Part shown: piece after piece, positions 7,975 to 16,174 of the stretch | Position numbering within the stretch: the first letter of the stretch is position 1 | Layout: every line of letters starts with the position of its first letter | Source: Methanobrevibacter millerae | GTDB taxonomy: Archaea; Methanobacteriota; Methanobacteria; Methanobacteriales; Methanobacteriaceae | Length of the DNA: 64,000 nt | Assembly: GCF_900103415.1 (NCBI RefSeq) | Contig: NZ_FMXB01000002.1 | Span: 82,257 to 146,256 of the forward strand | Direction: 5' to 3' | Position numbers and translations under genes: made by a program | The notes under the pieces: model-generated | What the model was told of the DNA's origin: nothing | The model's input: the letters and a program-made list of their open reading frames with translations, nothing else | The model's database searches: none

Positions 7975-9363
7975 ATGAATTTATTAAATATATCCAAATT
8001 AAGTACAGAAGAAATCCTCGAAGGTTCATTTGGAATCGAATGGGAAAGCCTGAGAGCAAAAGGTGACGGAGAGCTCTCATTAACGCCCCATCCGGAAATC
8101 TTCGGAGACAAGTTTACAAACCCTCTGATTACAACGGACTTCTCGGAAAGCCAGATTGAAATAATAACTCCTACGTTCAACACAATTGACGAGGCATTCG
8201 ATACATTTTCAATATTGTCCGACCTGGTCAATTCATCACTTCCCGATGACGAATATCTCTGGTTTCAGTCAATTCCATGTATCCTGCCGTACTGGGATCA
8301 GATTCCAATAGCCCAATACCCGGAAGAGGGCAAATCCTCCCAGAAATACCGTGAAGACCTGGCCAAAAAGTACGGGGTCAAAAAACAGATGATTTCAGGC
8401 GTGCATTTCAACTTTTCATTTTCCGAAAATTTCTTAAAAAAGCTTTACGAGCTCGAAAATAGTGATAAAAGCTTTAAGGAGTTTAAAAATGACGTTTATC
8501 TTAAAATCACCAGAAATTACCTGAGATACTGCTGGCTCATCATTTATCTGACGGGCTGTTCCATAGGCTCACACAAGACATTCTCGAACGACTGCATTCA
8601 CCTCATGGATGCCAAGGACGATTACGGCAGCTATTATTCGACAAGAGGCCCTTCATTTAGAAACGCGTCCTGCGGATACAAGAACTTAAAGGATTTGTAC
8701 CCGTCATACGATTCCGTTGAAGAGTTCACAAGAGACGTTGAGAAGTTCATTGAAAACGGGGACTTGTCAGAGGCCAAAGAGCTCTACACCCAAATCAGAC
8801 TGAAGCCTAAAAACCCTAAGGATTTATTGAACTCCCTAAAAGAAGACGGAATCGAATATATTGAAATCAGAACCTTGGACATCAATCCATTCTATCAGTG
8901 CGGCCTTGTAAGGCATGACATGAAGTTCCTGCACCTGTTTTTGATTTATCTTTTAATCAAGGACGAAACGGATTACGCCGACTGGCAAAGGGAAGCTAAA
9001 ATCAATGAGGAAAATACTGCAGAGCTTGCATATACAGACTCAATGAGACTTTTAAGGGATGGCGAGGAAGTTACGCTTAAAAGCTGGGCTGCAGAAATAA
9101 TCAATGAAATTTATGGAATGAGTGAAGTTTTAAGGATAGATGAAAGCCAAACCTTGAATCTGATGCTTAGACGCATTGCAAATTCTGAATTTACTTACGG
9201 AAAAAGGCTTTTAATGTTAATTAAGGAAAACGGCTACATTAATACTCATATCACATTATCAAAAAACAATAAAAATACCAGCATTGAAAAGATAAAAAAC
9301 ATTGATATGAAGAAATGCGAGAAGTATAAGAAATACTTCAGCATTGCGCTTGCGGGGAAATAA
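7975..9363 (+). CDS. gshA: Glutamate-cysteine ligase, GshF N-domain type
   Basis: 462 residues matching the ligase half of bifunctional glutathione synthases (GshAB/GshF): FGIEWESLR near residue 19, GELSLTPHP near 33, NPLITTDFSESQIEIITP near 46-63, SGVHFNFSFS near 141 and a TRGPSFR loop near 222. The family makes gamma-glutamylcysteine from glutamate, cysteine and ATP. The ATP-grasp glutathione synthetase half is absent and no separate gshB is visible, so the product may stay as gamma-glutamylcysteine or be passed to the neighbouring enzymes. It is 22 bases downstream of the other ligase, with AAGAAGGGGGAG as ribosome site. Such genes are uncommon in methanogens, and exchange with gut bacteria is plausible but not tested. 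Confidence 0.85.
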   Translation: MNLLNISKLSTEEILEGSFGIEWESLRAKGDGELSLTPHPEIFGDKFTNPLITTDFSESQIEIITPTFNTIDEAFDTFSILSDLVNSSLPDDEYLWFQSIPCILPYWDQIPIAQYPEEGKSSQKYREDLAKKYGVKKQMISGVHFNFSFSENFLKKLYELENSDKSFKEFKNDVYLKITRNYLRYCWLIIYLTGCSIGSHKTFSNDCIHLMDAKDDYGSYYSTRGPSFRNASCGYKNLKDLYPSYDSVEEFTRDVEKFIENGDLSEAKELYTQIRLKPKNPKDLLNSLKEDGIEYIEIRTLDINPFYQCGLVRHDMKFLHLFLIYLLIKDETDYADWQREAKINEENTAELAYTDSMRLLRDGEEVTLKSWAAEIINEIYGMSEVLRIDESQTLNLMLRRIANSEFTYGKRLLMLIKENGYINTHITLSKNNKNTSIEKIKNIDMKKCEKYKKYFSIALAGK

Positions 9364-9364
9364 T

Positions 9365-10195
9365 ATGGAACTTTTAAACGAAATTGAAGTAATACAATGG
9401 AAAGACGGCGAATCTGAAAAAATTAAAGAGCATACGGTAAACGATGAATACACTTATCTATTCATTGATTATCTGCCTGCGAGGAAGTTTTCAACCTATC
9501 CTCAGGATCTGGAGGATTTTGCAATAGGATACTGCCTCGGTGAAGGCCTGATAAAGGATTATTCAGATATTGAATATATTAAAACGGACGGAAACCAGAT
9601 TTTAGTTTCCACTACCTTAAAACATGACCCTCATGAGGATCTGGAGCAGGATGGAATCGTTCAGGAGCGAAAAGGCGACTGTGAACATGCATGTGTGTGC
9701 AGGCTTCTTGAATATCAGGGCGTTAATTCAGATAATGCGGGCGGAATCAGATCCGAGCTTAAGACAATAGAGCCGAACAATTCCGATTTGAAAATCAATG
9801 CCACCCAAGTAATAAAAGACATCAGGCATTTAACCGATGAGGCTAAAATATGGCAGAAAACCGCAGGGGTTCATGTAGCACAATTAAAATACAAGGACAA
9901 AATTATCATCCGGGAAGACGTAAGCCGTCACGTTGCAGTTGATAAGGTGATTGGAGCTGCTTCAAAGGAAGGCTATGACTTCAGCCAGTGCTATATCTCA
10001 TACAGTGGCAGAATGCCAGCAGACATGCTTATTAAAGTAATCAGGGTTGGAATTCCAATAATAATTTCAAACGCCGCTCCCGCCACTTCAGGAATTGACG
10101 TGGCTCTTGCAGGAAACATTACAATGATTGGTTTTGTAAGGGACAACAGATTTACTGTTTATACCGCACCGGAAAGGGTTGATTTGGAAAAATAA
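9365..10195 (+). CDS. fdhD: FdhD-like sulfurtransferase
   Basis: 276 residues. FdhD proteins carry persulfide sulfur from a cysteine desulfurase to the molybdenum or tungsten cofactor of formate dehydrogenase. Recognisable parts are the early LPARKFSTYP region, FAIGYCLGEGLI, AGVHVAQL, REDVSRHVAVDKVIG, YSGRMPADML and NAAPATSGIDVA. The usual CxxC sulfur loop is replaced by a C-x3-C-x-C arrangement (CEHACVC, about residues 105-111). It starts one base after the ligase stop with GGGG ahead of the ATG, so it belongs to the same operon. No formate dehydrogenase gene is in the window. It may serve that enzyme from a distance or supply sulfur to the operon's product. Confidence 0.85.
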   Translation: MELLNEIEVIQWKDGESEKIKEHTVNDEYTYLFIDYLPARKFSTYPQDLEDFAIGYCLGEGLIKDYSDIEYIKTDGNQILVSTTLKHDPHEDLEQDGIVQERKGDCEHACVCRLLEYQGVNSDNAGGIRSELKTIEPNNSDLKINATQVIKDIRHLTDEAKIWQKTAGVHVAQLKYKDKIIIREDVSRHVAVDKVIGAASKEGYDFSQCYISYSGRMPADMLIKVIRVGIPIIISNAAPATSGIDVALAGNITMIGFVRDNRFTVYTAPERVDLEK

Positions 10196-10197
10196 CC

Positions 10198-10812
10198 CTA
10201 TTTTTTCCCTATTACCACCAAAAGATAGGTGCCTTCTTTTTTAAATATTTCAACGCTTTTAAATCCGGCTTCAAGTAAGTAACTTTCCAGTTCATCGGCC
10301 GTGTAGACATTAATTCCTTTTATGGTGTCAATCCATTCCTCATCCAAAGGATTGGTTCCGTCGGTTCCCTGGGCAATCATGAACTCGCCTCCGGGTTTGA
10401 CAATCCTTAATACTTCCTTAAAGGTTTCAGTCAGATTTGGCCAGAAGAATATGGTTGAAAATGCCGTTGCCAAATCATATGAATCGTCTTCAATGGGCAT
10501 ATCTGTAACGTCTGCACAGATAACATTACATTTATTGTTATCTACGGCATTCTGATTCCTTTTAATTGATTGCGCCACCGCAACGTCGGAGTAATCAAGG
10601 CCGTCCACATTGTTTTTTGTCAGTTCAAGAAACCTTTCGATGTTAACTCCTCCGCCGCATCCAAGGTCAATCACTTTCGCTTTTTCATCAACGTCAACGC
10701 ATTCAAGCGCAAAGTCCCCGATGTACCTGTGTTCGTCATTCATTTCCTCGATTACTAGAATTCCTTCATCGCCGTGAGGCTTCATGTACTGGTCTGGTTC
10801 ATATGATTCCAT
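10198..10812 (-). CDS. Class I SAM-dependent methyltransferase
   Basis: 204 residues of Methyltransf_11/25 type. Motif I is VIDLGCGGGVN (about residues 47-57), the acidic strand end is GLDYSD near 75, and motif IV is DLATAFSTIFFW near 118. LRIVKPGGEF is the conserved post-motif strand. Such proteins methylate small molecules and the substrate is not predictable. It converges on fdhD with only two bases between the stops. An inverted repeat lies 11 bases upstream of its ATG. Confidence 0.8.
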   Translation of the reverse strand: MESYEPDQYMKPHGDEGILVIEEMNDEHRYIGDFALECVDVDEKAKVIDLGCGGGVNIERFLELTKNNVDGLDYSDVAVAQSIKRNQNAVDNNKCNVICADVTDMPIEDDSYDLATAFSTIFFWPNLTETFKEVLRIVKPGGEFMIAQGTDGTNPLDEEWIDTIKGINVYTADELESYLLEAGFKSVEIFKKEGTYLLVVIGKK

Positions 10813-10822
10813 GATTATTACC

Positions 10823-10850
10823 TTAATACTTTTCTTAATATAAGTATTAA
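10823..10850. promoter_or_regulatory. Inverted repeat before the methyltransferase
   Basis: Perfect 9-base arms TTAATACTT (10823-10831) and AAGTATTAA (10842-10850) with a 10-base AT spacer. It lies at the expected transcription start of the minus-strand gene beginning at 10812, and may be an operator for a dimeric regulator. Confidence 0.45.
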
Positions 10851-10883
10851 TTTTGACAGATAAATACCTGTCGAATATGGAGT

Positions 10884-11160
10884 CTGTAAAATTTTATAGG
10901 CCCATTTGATTTTAAATTTTTTACAGTTGAAATTTCACTTCGATGAAAATTCGTTCTAATTTTTCTTTAATTTTAATTTTAATGGTTTAAAAATAGTAAA
11001 TTACTTAAATGGGTGAGGACAAATAATAATTTCAGAAAGAGTAAATAAAACACCTAATTTTGAAAATACTAATCAAAAACTATTTTTAGATGAAAATAAC
11101 GCATTTAAATAAGATGTTCCAATTTGTCCTAATTGTGGTGCACATAAAGACTTTGTATAA
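10884..11160 (+). pseudogene. Remnant of an insertion-sequence transposase N-terminus
   Basis: This stretch lies in the 370-base gap between two genes. From 11032 one frame reads SERVNKTPNFENTNQ, continues to an internal TAA after NAFK (11113-11115), then gives DVPICPNCGAHKDFV before a final TAA at 11158. The CPNCGxxK zinc finger is typical of the N-terminus of transposases in this genus. Upstream, CTGTAAAATTTTA and AAATTTTTTACAG (about 10884-10926) look like inverted ends or leader of the same element. The catalytic part is gone. The identification rests on a short motif, so it is tentative. Confidence 0.45.
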
Positions 11161-11169
11161 GAAAAAAAT

Positions 11170-11191
11170 AGTTGAGAAATTAATCTCAACT
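11170..11191 (-). terminator. Terminator of the papain-domain surface protein gene
   Basis: AGTTGAGA and TCTCAACT pair perfectly around a 6-base AATTAA loop, spanning the stop codon at 11186. On the minus strand the stem is followed by ATTTTTTTC. Confidence 0.65.
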
Positions 11192-14100
11192 TCTTATGGT
11201 TATTTTGTTTGAAATTGCTGCACCGTTTTCATACATTGATGTTATTATGTATTCACCGGCCATCAGGTTAATGTTCAGCCTGGCCTGTCCTGAACTGTCT
11301 GTAGTTCTGTTGTAGAATACTCCGTTAACGTTAAAAGTAATGTTTTGCTTTGCATAAGCTTTTCCTTCACCATCAATGAGTGTAGCAACAAATTGGGTTC
11401 CGTCCCGGTATTTCATGGTGATGTCTTCAGCAGTTAAAACAGACAGAACTGTAATGTTATATGATCTCTGAAGTCCTGTTAAAGGATCAATAGCTGTTAA
11501 TACATATTCGCCAGGGTTTAAATTGATGTTTAGCTTGGCCGTTCCGTTTTCATCGGTTGTTCTGTTATAGAAAACACCATTGACGTTCATGGTAATGTTA
11601 ACGCCGGATACTGATTTACCTTCACCGTCAATCAATGAAATAAAGAATTGTGATTCGTTCCTGTAGTATTTAACTAGATTTTTGCCAATCAGCGTAGGTA
11701 AAACTTCAATATTATTTTCAATGCTTCTGTTACCGTATGAAGTTTTAATGGTGTAGTTTCCAGGGTTTAAATTGATGTTTAGTTTAGCTGTTCCGTTTTC
11801 ATCGCTTAAACGAGCATAATTAATGCCGTTAACTTCAAAAGACACGAATTCATTGCTTTTGCCGATATTGGCTTCAAACTTGGAATCATTTTTATAGATT
11901 TTAACCATATCTTCTGCATATATGTCCAAATCGACAGTAAACGCTTTTAGACAAACACTGACATTTGAAAATTTATTGTAGGTCACAAATCCATCTTTTT
12001 GATATAGATTTTCATGGGCATAATATAAATCTATCCAGTTAACTCCGTCAGGACTTATGAAAGACTGATTTGGGGATGAATGTACGTTGGCAATCCAGCC
12101 GTCAACATCACAGGCAACAGGAATCGGATATGTGCAGTTAGGGGTAGTTAATTTGATGATTATCTTAAAGACATCATTTTCATTCAAATTAACATAATTG
12201 CTTAAGCGGATTGTATTGTAACCCGGATTGTGGATAACTCCGCTTTGTGTGAGGGCAAGCCTGTCATTCACATAAATATATGCATCATATGCTGAATCGA
12301 CTCCAAATGAATATAGGCTAAATGCGGCGAGACGGGAGCTGTTGTTTGAAATGAACTGGTTGAAAAACCATGCAGTCTCATTGTTAAAGCCTAAATTAAC
12401 AAGTGTTCCTGTAGGGTCATAATAATAATTCTTATTGTAATTGTCAACATCCTCCACATTTACTATTGCAAAGGGAACGTTTTCTTTTGAAAGCGTCACG
12501 TCATAATATGAAATGTAGTTAAAACCATTGACTTCACGATATACGGTTTTATTTAGTTTTTCATCATAATAACTTTCACCAAAACTGTTTTTCATTATGA
12601 ATGCTCCATCAGGAATGTCTTCACCAAATGTGTAACCCGGATAATTGTCATCCCATCCGATAATGTCAACCACATGGGAGGAATATCTCGGAATCATATT
12701 TATCGGTGAAATTTCACTTCCAAATGTTGTTCCATTAATTTCAAATTGTTCAGGGTCAAAATATTTATATCCCATAACAACAGAGCCATATTTTAATATT
12801 GCGAGCTTTAATTGGGTATTATCCATTACAGGCAAATATACGACGTCCTGTACATGCTTAACGGCAGTTAAATTGGTTGGAGATATGATGGATTTATCAT
12901 TATACGGATCATCGCTTTCATTAATCGGCCCGGACCAGCGCGCCCAGTATGCAAGAGTTTTACCTGTTCCTCCACCTCTGTTCGGGTCAAGTGCCCATCC
13001 GTCCTTTGTATATGAACCCATTACATTTTTCTGATTATTTTCTGAAAAGTCATATAGTTTATTTTCATTTATTAATAAGTATGATTCCATAGCACCGATT
13101 GCGGCAAAAGCCCAGCAGGAACCTGAATCCTTTTGATCTTTAATTGGGGAGATGTAGGATATGCTGCTGCCGTTTTCTAAAGTAATGTTTCTCAAATCAT
13201 ATTTTGCGGGAATGATTATGTTTTCATCCAGTACCTTGTCAAATACCATAGGCCAGAATAGAGCATAAATTATATCCTCATCACCGCTGCAGGTATTATT
13301 TTCAATAATTGTGTTTTCAATATTGGTCTTTCCGATTATTGTGTAAACACTATTGTCAATTTTGTTTTTGGTATTCTGTCTGTTGTTGGCTATTGTGGTG
13401 TTGTTTATGTTTAAAATACCGTAATTGAAAATTGAACTTCCATAACCGTATTCCCCATTGATTGAGTTGTTGATGAATCTTGAATTGCTTATATTGTTTT
13501 CATATTGATAAAAAGTAACCGCTCCACCATAAGGGGTCTTTCCGCTGACCAGATTATTGATAAAGTCACAGTTGTCAATTGAATTCATTGAAACTGCACT
13601 GTGGATTGCGCCTGAAGCATTAGTTGCTTTGTTATTGATGAATGTTGTATTGACAAATTGGGCAATTGAACTTCCAATATGTGCTGAACCTCCATGAATT
13701 GCAGAATTGCCCGTAAAAGAACAGTTTATAATGCTTACAGAGGATAATTGTGTGTTAATGGCTCCGCCCAAAGTCCCAGCGGTATTGTCTATAAATTTAC
13801 AGTCAATAAAAGAAACATTTAATGCGCTTTTAAGAGATGCTGCACTGCCTGAAATTGAATTTCCGTTTTTAAATGTCAATCCTCTGATGAGGACATTTGA
13901 AGCATAAATTTCAAATATCTGACTTGTATTTTCACCATCAAATATCACATCAGGACCTTGGGCTTCAATTCTGACAGATTTTTCAATAGCCAGATATACA
14001 TTTCCTTCATCAACATATCTTCCAGGTGCAATAAATATTCTGTCCCCATCATTTGCACTGTCCAGTGCTTTTTGCAAGTTGCTGTAGGGATTTTTTATTG

Positions 14101-14287
14101 AACCGTTTTCCACTCCTGTGGCACTGGCATTAACGTACCATTCGTTAGTTTCTGCACTGGCCAAATCATGTTCTTCGACGATTATTTGTGAGGTAATGGT
14201 TTCATTCTCATTTTCCGCTGCACTTGCGCATGAAATGATAAGAAAAGAGAAAAGTAGAATCAAAAGTAAATATCTTTTTTTAAGCAA
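11186..14287 (-). CDS. Adhesin-like surface protein with beta-helix and papain-type protease domains
   Basis: 1033 residues from a TTG at 14287 that follows GGAGGG, giving a standard signal peptide (LKKRYLLLILLF, cleavage near CASA). Upstream codons would add an unlikely extension. About residues 60-320 form a polymorphic right-handed beta-helix with many NN and FINN turns. A C1A peptidase follows: Cys near 390 in DSGSCWAFAA, His near 536 in SSHVVDIIGW and Asn near 565 in MKNSFGES, so the triad looks complete. A C1-associated lectin-like domain spans about 600-760. The C-terminus has three Ig-like repeats, each with a VNGVFYNRTT-type strand and LNINL. It is probably anchored on the pseudomurein wall, cutting or binding partner proteins. 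It may be self-processing. Confidence 0.85.
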   Translation of the reverse strand: MLKKRYLLLILLFSFLIISCASAAENENETITSQIIVEEHDLASAETNEWYVNASATGVENGSIKNPYSNLQKALDSANDGDRIFIAPGRYVDEGNVYLAIEKSVRIEAQGPDVIFDGENTSQIFEIYASNVLIRGLTFKNGNSISGSAASLKSALNVSFIDCKFIDNTAGTLGGAINTQLSSVSIINCSFTGNSAIHGGSAHIGSSIAQFVNTTFINNKATNASGAIHSAVSMNSIDNCDFINNLVSGKTPYGGAVTFYQYENNISNSRFINNSINGEYGYGSSIFNYGILNINNTTIANNRQNTKNKIDNSVYTIIGKTNIENTIIENNTCSGDEDIIYALFWPMVFDKVLDENIIIPAKYDLRNITLENGSSISYISPIKDQKDSGSCWAFAAIGAMESYLLINENKLYDFSENNQKNVMGSYTKDGWALDPNRGGGTGKTLAYWARWSGPINESDDPYNDKSIISPTNLTAVKHVQDVVYLPVMDNTQLKLAILKYGSVVMGYKYFDPEQFEINGTTFGSEISPINMIPRYSSHVVDIIGWDDNYPGYTFGEDIPDGAFIMKNSFGESYYDEKLNKTVYREVNGFNYISYYDVTLSKENVPFAIVNVEDVDNYNKNYYYDPTGTLVNLGFNNETAWFFNQFISNNSSRLAAFSLYSFGVDSAYDAYIYVNDRLALTQSGVIHNPGYNTIRLSNYVNLNENDVFKIIIKLTTPNCTYPIPVACDVDGWIANVHSSPNQSFISPDGVNWIDLYYAHENLYQKDGFVTYNKFSNVSVCLKAFTVDLDIYAEDMVKIYKNDSKFEANIGKSNEFVSFEVNGINYARLSDENGTAKLNINLNPGNYTIKTSYGNRSIENNIEVLPTLIGKNLVKYYRNESQFFISLIDGEGKSVSGVNITMNVNGVFYNRTTDENGTAKLNINLNPGEYVLTAIDPLTGLQRSYNITVLSVLTAEDITMKYRDGTQFVATLIDGEGKAYAKQNITFNVNGVFYNRTTDSSGQARLNINLMAGEYIITSMYENGAAISNKITIRS

Positions 14288-14520
14288 AATAGTCCCTCCA
14301 ATAGAAATTATATTTATAATTTTGTTTAGATTGAATATAAATTTTTGTAAAAAAATCTGTAAAAGAGCAAATTTAAGATACCGCATCTACATTAACGAAT
14401 CCCCATCAATGAAATTAATCCATTGAATTAATTAAATAAAAAATTCATCTAATAATTATGAGGGTTATTAATTTATGTTACATTTTAATTAATCAAAAAT
14501 GTAAAATAAATGAAGGAAAA

Positions 14521-15276
14521 TTAGAGTTCCTCCACGGAAAAAGAACCCAAATCCAGCAGGTCAAAGGTTAGAATCTTAGGGGCCACAGTAACCTTTCCGA
14601 CACCCGTCAGTATCTTATAGGCCTCGAAAGCTTCAAGACAGCCGATTAAATTTGGAGTCGGTCCGATTACCGGAGGAACGCCTGAAGTAACATTTTTCAA
14701 AGCTTCAATGACATCATCATCTAATTCCTTGCCCAGTGAAGGGAGATTAAACATCTCCTCATATGTCTTGTCGCTGTTCGGCAGGAACACGGTAATCTGG
14801 CCCATGGTTCCGTGGATTGCGCCGTGAATATATGGAATATTCTTTTCCTTGGCCTTTCTTGATACGATAACCCTGGTCAGTACGTTATCCAAAGCGTCAA
14901 TCACCATATCCGAATCACCGATGACCTTATCGATGTTGGTCCGGTCAACATGTTCATTGAATGTCGTGACCTTGACGTAAGGATTGATTAATCTAACTTT
15001 CTCCTTGGCAACAGCACTTTTGTCAAGACCTAAATCGGCTATTGAAGCCAATGTCTGTCTGTTTAAATTTGATAAGTCAAAAGCATCCTTATCGACTAAA
15101 ACCAGCTCACCGATACCCATTCTTGCAAGCATTTCTATAGTTTCACCGCCGATTCCTCCACAGCCAATAACGGTTATCTTTGCGTCTTTAAATCTTTCCT
15201 GCTCGCTTCTTGTAACTATACTCATTTGACGGGAAGCTATTTCCCAATATCCATCTCCAATAAATCTTGTCGGCAT
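14521..15276 (-). CDS. E1-like adenylyltransferase, ThiF/MoeB/HesA family
   Basis: 251 residues with a Rossmann ATP site (VIGCGGIGGE, about residues 35-44), the Asp of VLVDKD near 61 and the NLNRQ arginine finger near 68-72, followed by DALDN near 128. The family adenylates the C-terminal glycine of sulfur-carrier proteins (ThiS, MoaD, SAMPs) for thiamine, molybdopterin or tRNA thiolation. It lacks the paired CxxC zinc cysteines of many MoeB proteins, and no conserved catalytic cysteine is obvious. The ATG is preceded by AAGGTGAAA. A carrier-protein gene is not adjacent, so the pathway cannot be assigned. Confidence 0.8.
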   Translation of the reverse strand: MPTRFIGDGYWEIASRQMSIVTRSEQERFKDAKITVIGCGGIGGETIEMLARMGIGELVLVDKDAFDLSNLNRQTLASIADLGLDKSAVAKEKVRLINPYVKVTTFNEHVDRTNIDKVIGDSDMVIDALDNVLTRVIVSRKAKEKNIPYIHGAIHGTMGQITVFLPNSDKTYEEMFNLPSLGKELDDDVIEALKNVTSGVPPVIGPTPNLIGCLEAFEAYKILTGVGKVTVAPKILTFDLLDLGSFSVEEL

Positions 15277-15290
15277 CTTTTCACCTTAAT

Positions 15291-15304
15291 ATAACAATAG
15301 TTAT
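15291..15304. promoter_or_regulatory. ATAACAAT-type near-palindrome between thiF-like and nadK
   Basis: ATAACAATAGTTAT differs at one base from the perfect palindrome at 5740-5753. It lies 15 bases upstream of the minus-strand start at 15276 and about 40 bases upstream of the nadK TATA box at 15336-15344 (ATATATAAG). Confidence 0.4.
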
Positions 15305-15391
15305 TTTTTCTACAAATAATATTAATACCCAATGATATATAAGCTTTTTGAAAAGCAAAACTTTAAAACAAAAAGCAACTTAAATCATATC

Positions 15392-16174
15392 ATGAAATTA
15401 ATCATTTTTCATGACACTTACAGAAAAGAAGCTTCACAGACAAAAGAAAAACTGATTGAAATCACAGAAGAGCTGAAAATTGAAATAACCGATAACATTA
15501 ACGATGCGGACATTGTAATTTCAATCGGAGGTGACGGAACATTTCTGAAATCAGCAAGACTTTCTGAAGGCAAGCCGATTTTAGGAATTAATACCGGAAC
15601 GTTAGGCTTTTTAACTGAAGTTTCACCTGAAAACATCAAAAAGGCACTCCAAAAGATTTCAGAGGGAAACTATGAAATTGAAAATAGAATGATGCTGGAA
15701 GGCGAAATAATTAAAGAAACTGGAGAAAGAATTGAAATACCGGAAAGCCTCAACGAAATAACCATATCCAAAAACACCATAGGAGTTGTCAGATTCGATG
15801 CAATAATTAACGGAAAAGTAATCAATTCATATACGGCAGACGGCATATTGGTATGCACACCAACGGGCTCAACCGCATACAACCTGTCCTGCGGCGGACC
15901 GATAGTGGATCCCACAGCACAAATCATGACATTAACGCCGATTGCTCCGCACACCATACTAAACCGAAGCGTAATCCTTTCAGACGATTCGACTGTTGAA
16001 ATCAGGATAACTGAACTCAGGGAGAATACCACCTCACATGTCCTCTATGACGGAAAAGCCATTGAAGTATTCAGTGGAGATACTGTAAGGATTAAAAAAT
16101 CAGATAAAATCACCAAAATAATCAAGCTGGAAGAGAGAAGCTTTATCGACAATATTCGTGAAAATATTAAATAA
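15392..16174 (+). CDS. nadK: NAD kinase
   Basis: 260 residues. NAD kinase phosphorylates NAD to NADP in the cytoplasm. The GGDGTFLKSA motif lies near residues 45-54, followed by GINTGTLGFLTE near 65, and the second half carries TPTGSTAYNLSCGGPI and ITPIAPHT-like segments. I chose the ATG at 15392: the upstream in-frame ATG lies inside the TATA box (ATATATAAG, 15336-15344), which would place transcription near 15368. There is no clear ribosome site. It overlaps the asparagine synthetase gene by 8 bases at the 3' ends. Compared with the usual 270-290 residues the N-terminus is short, which is common in archaeal versions. Confidence 0.9.
   Translation: MKLIIFHDTYRKEASQTKEKLIEITEELKIEITDNINDADIVISIGGDGTFLKSARLSEGKPILGINTGTLGFLTEVSPENIKKALQKISEGNYEIENRMMLEGEIIKETGERIEIPESLNEITISKNTIGVVRFDAIINGKVINSYTADGILVCTPTGSTAYNLSCGGPIVDPTAQIMTLTPIAPHTILNRSVILSDDSTVEIRITELRENTTSHVLYDGKAIEVFSGDTVRIKKSDKITKIIKLEERSFIDNIRENIK

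Noticed and set aside
14288-14386. N-terminal extension of the papain-domain protein
   Set aside because: It would place a second hydrophobic stretch before a normal signal peptide. GGAGGG just before the TTG at 14287 marks the start.
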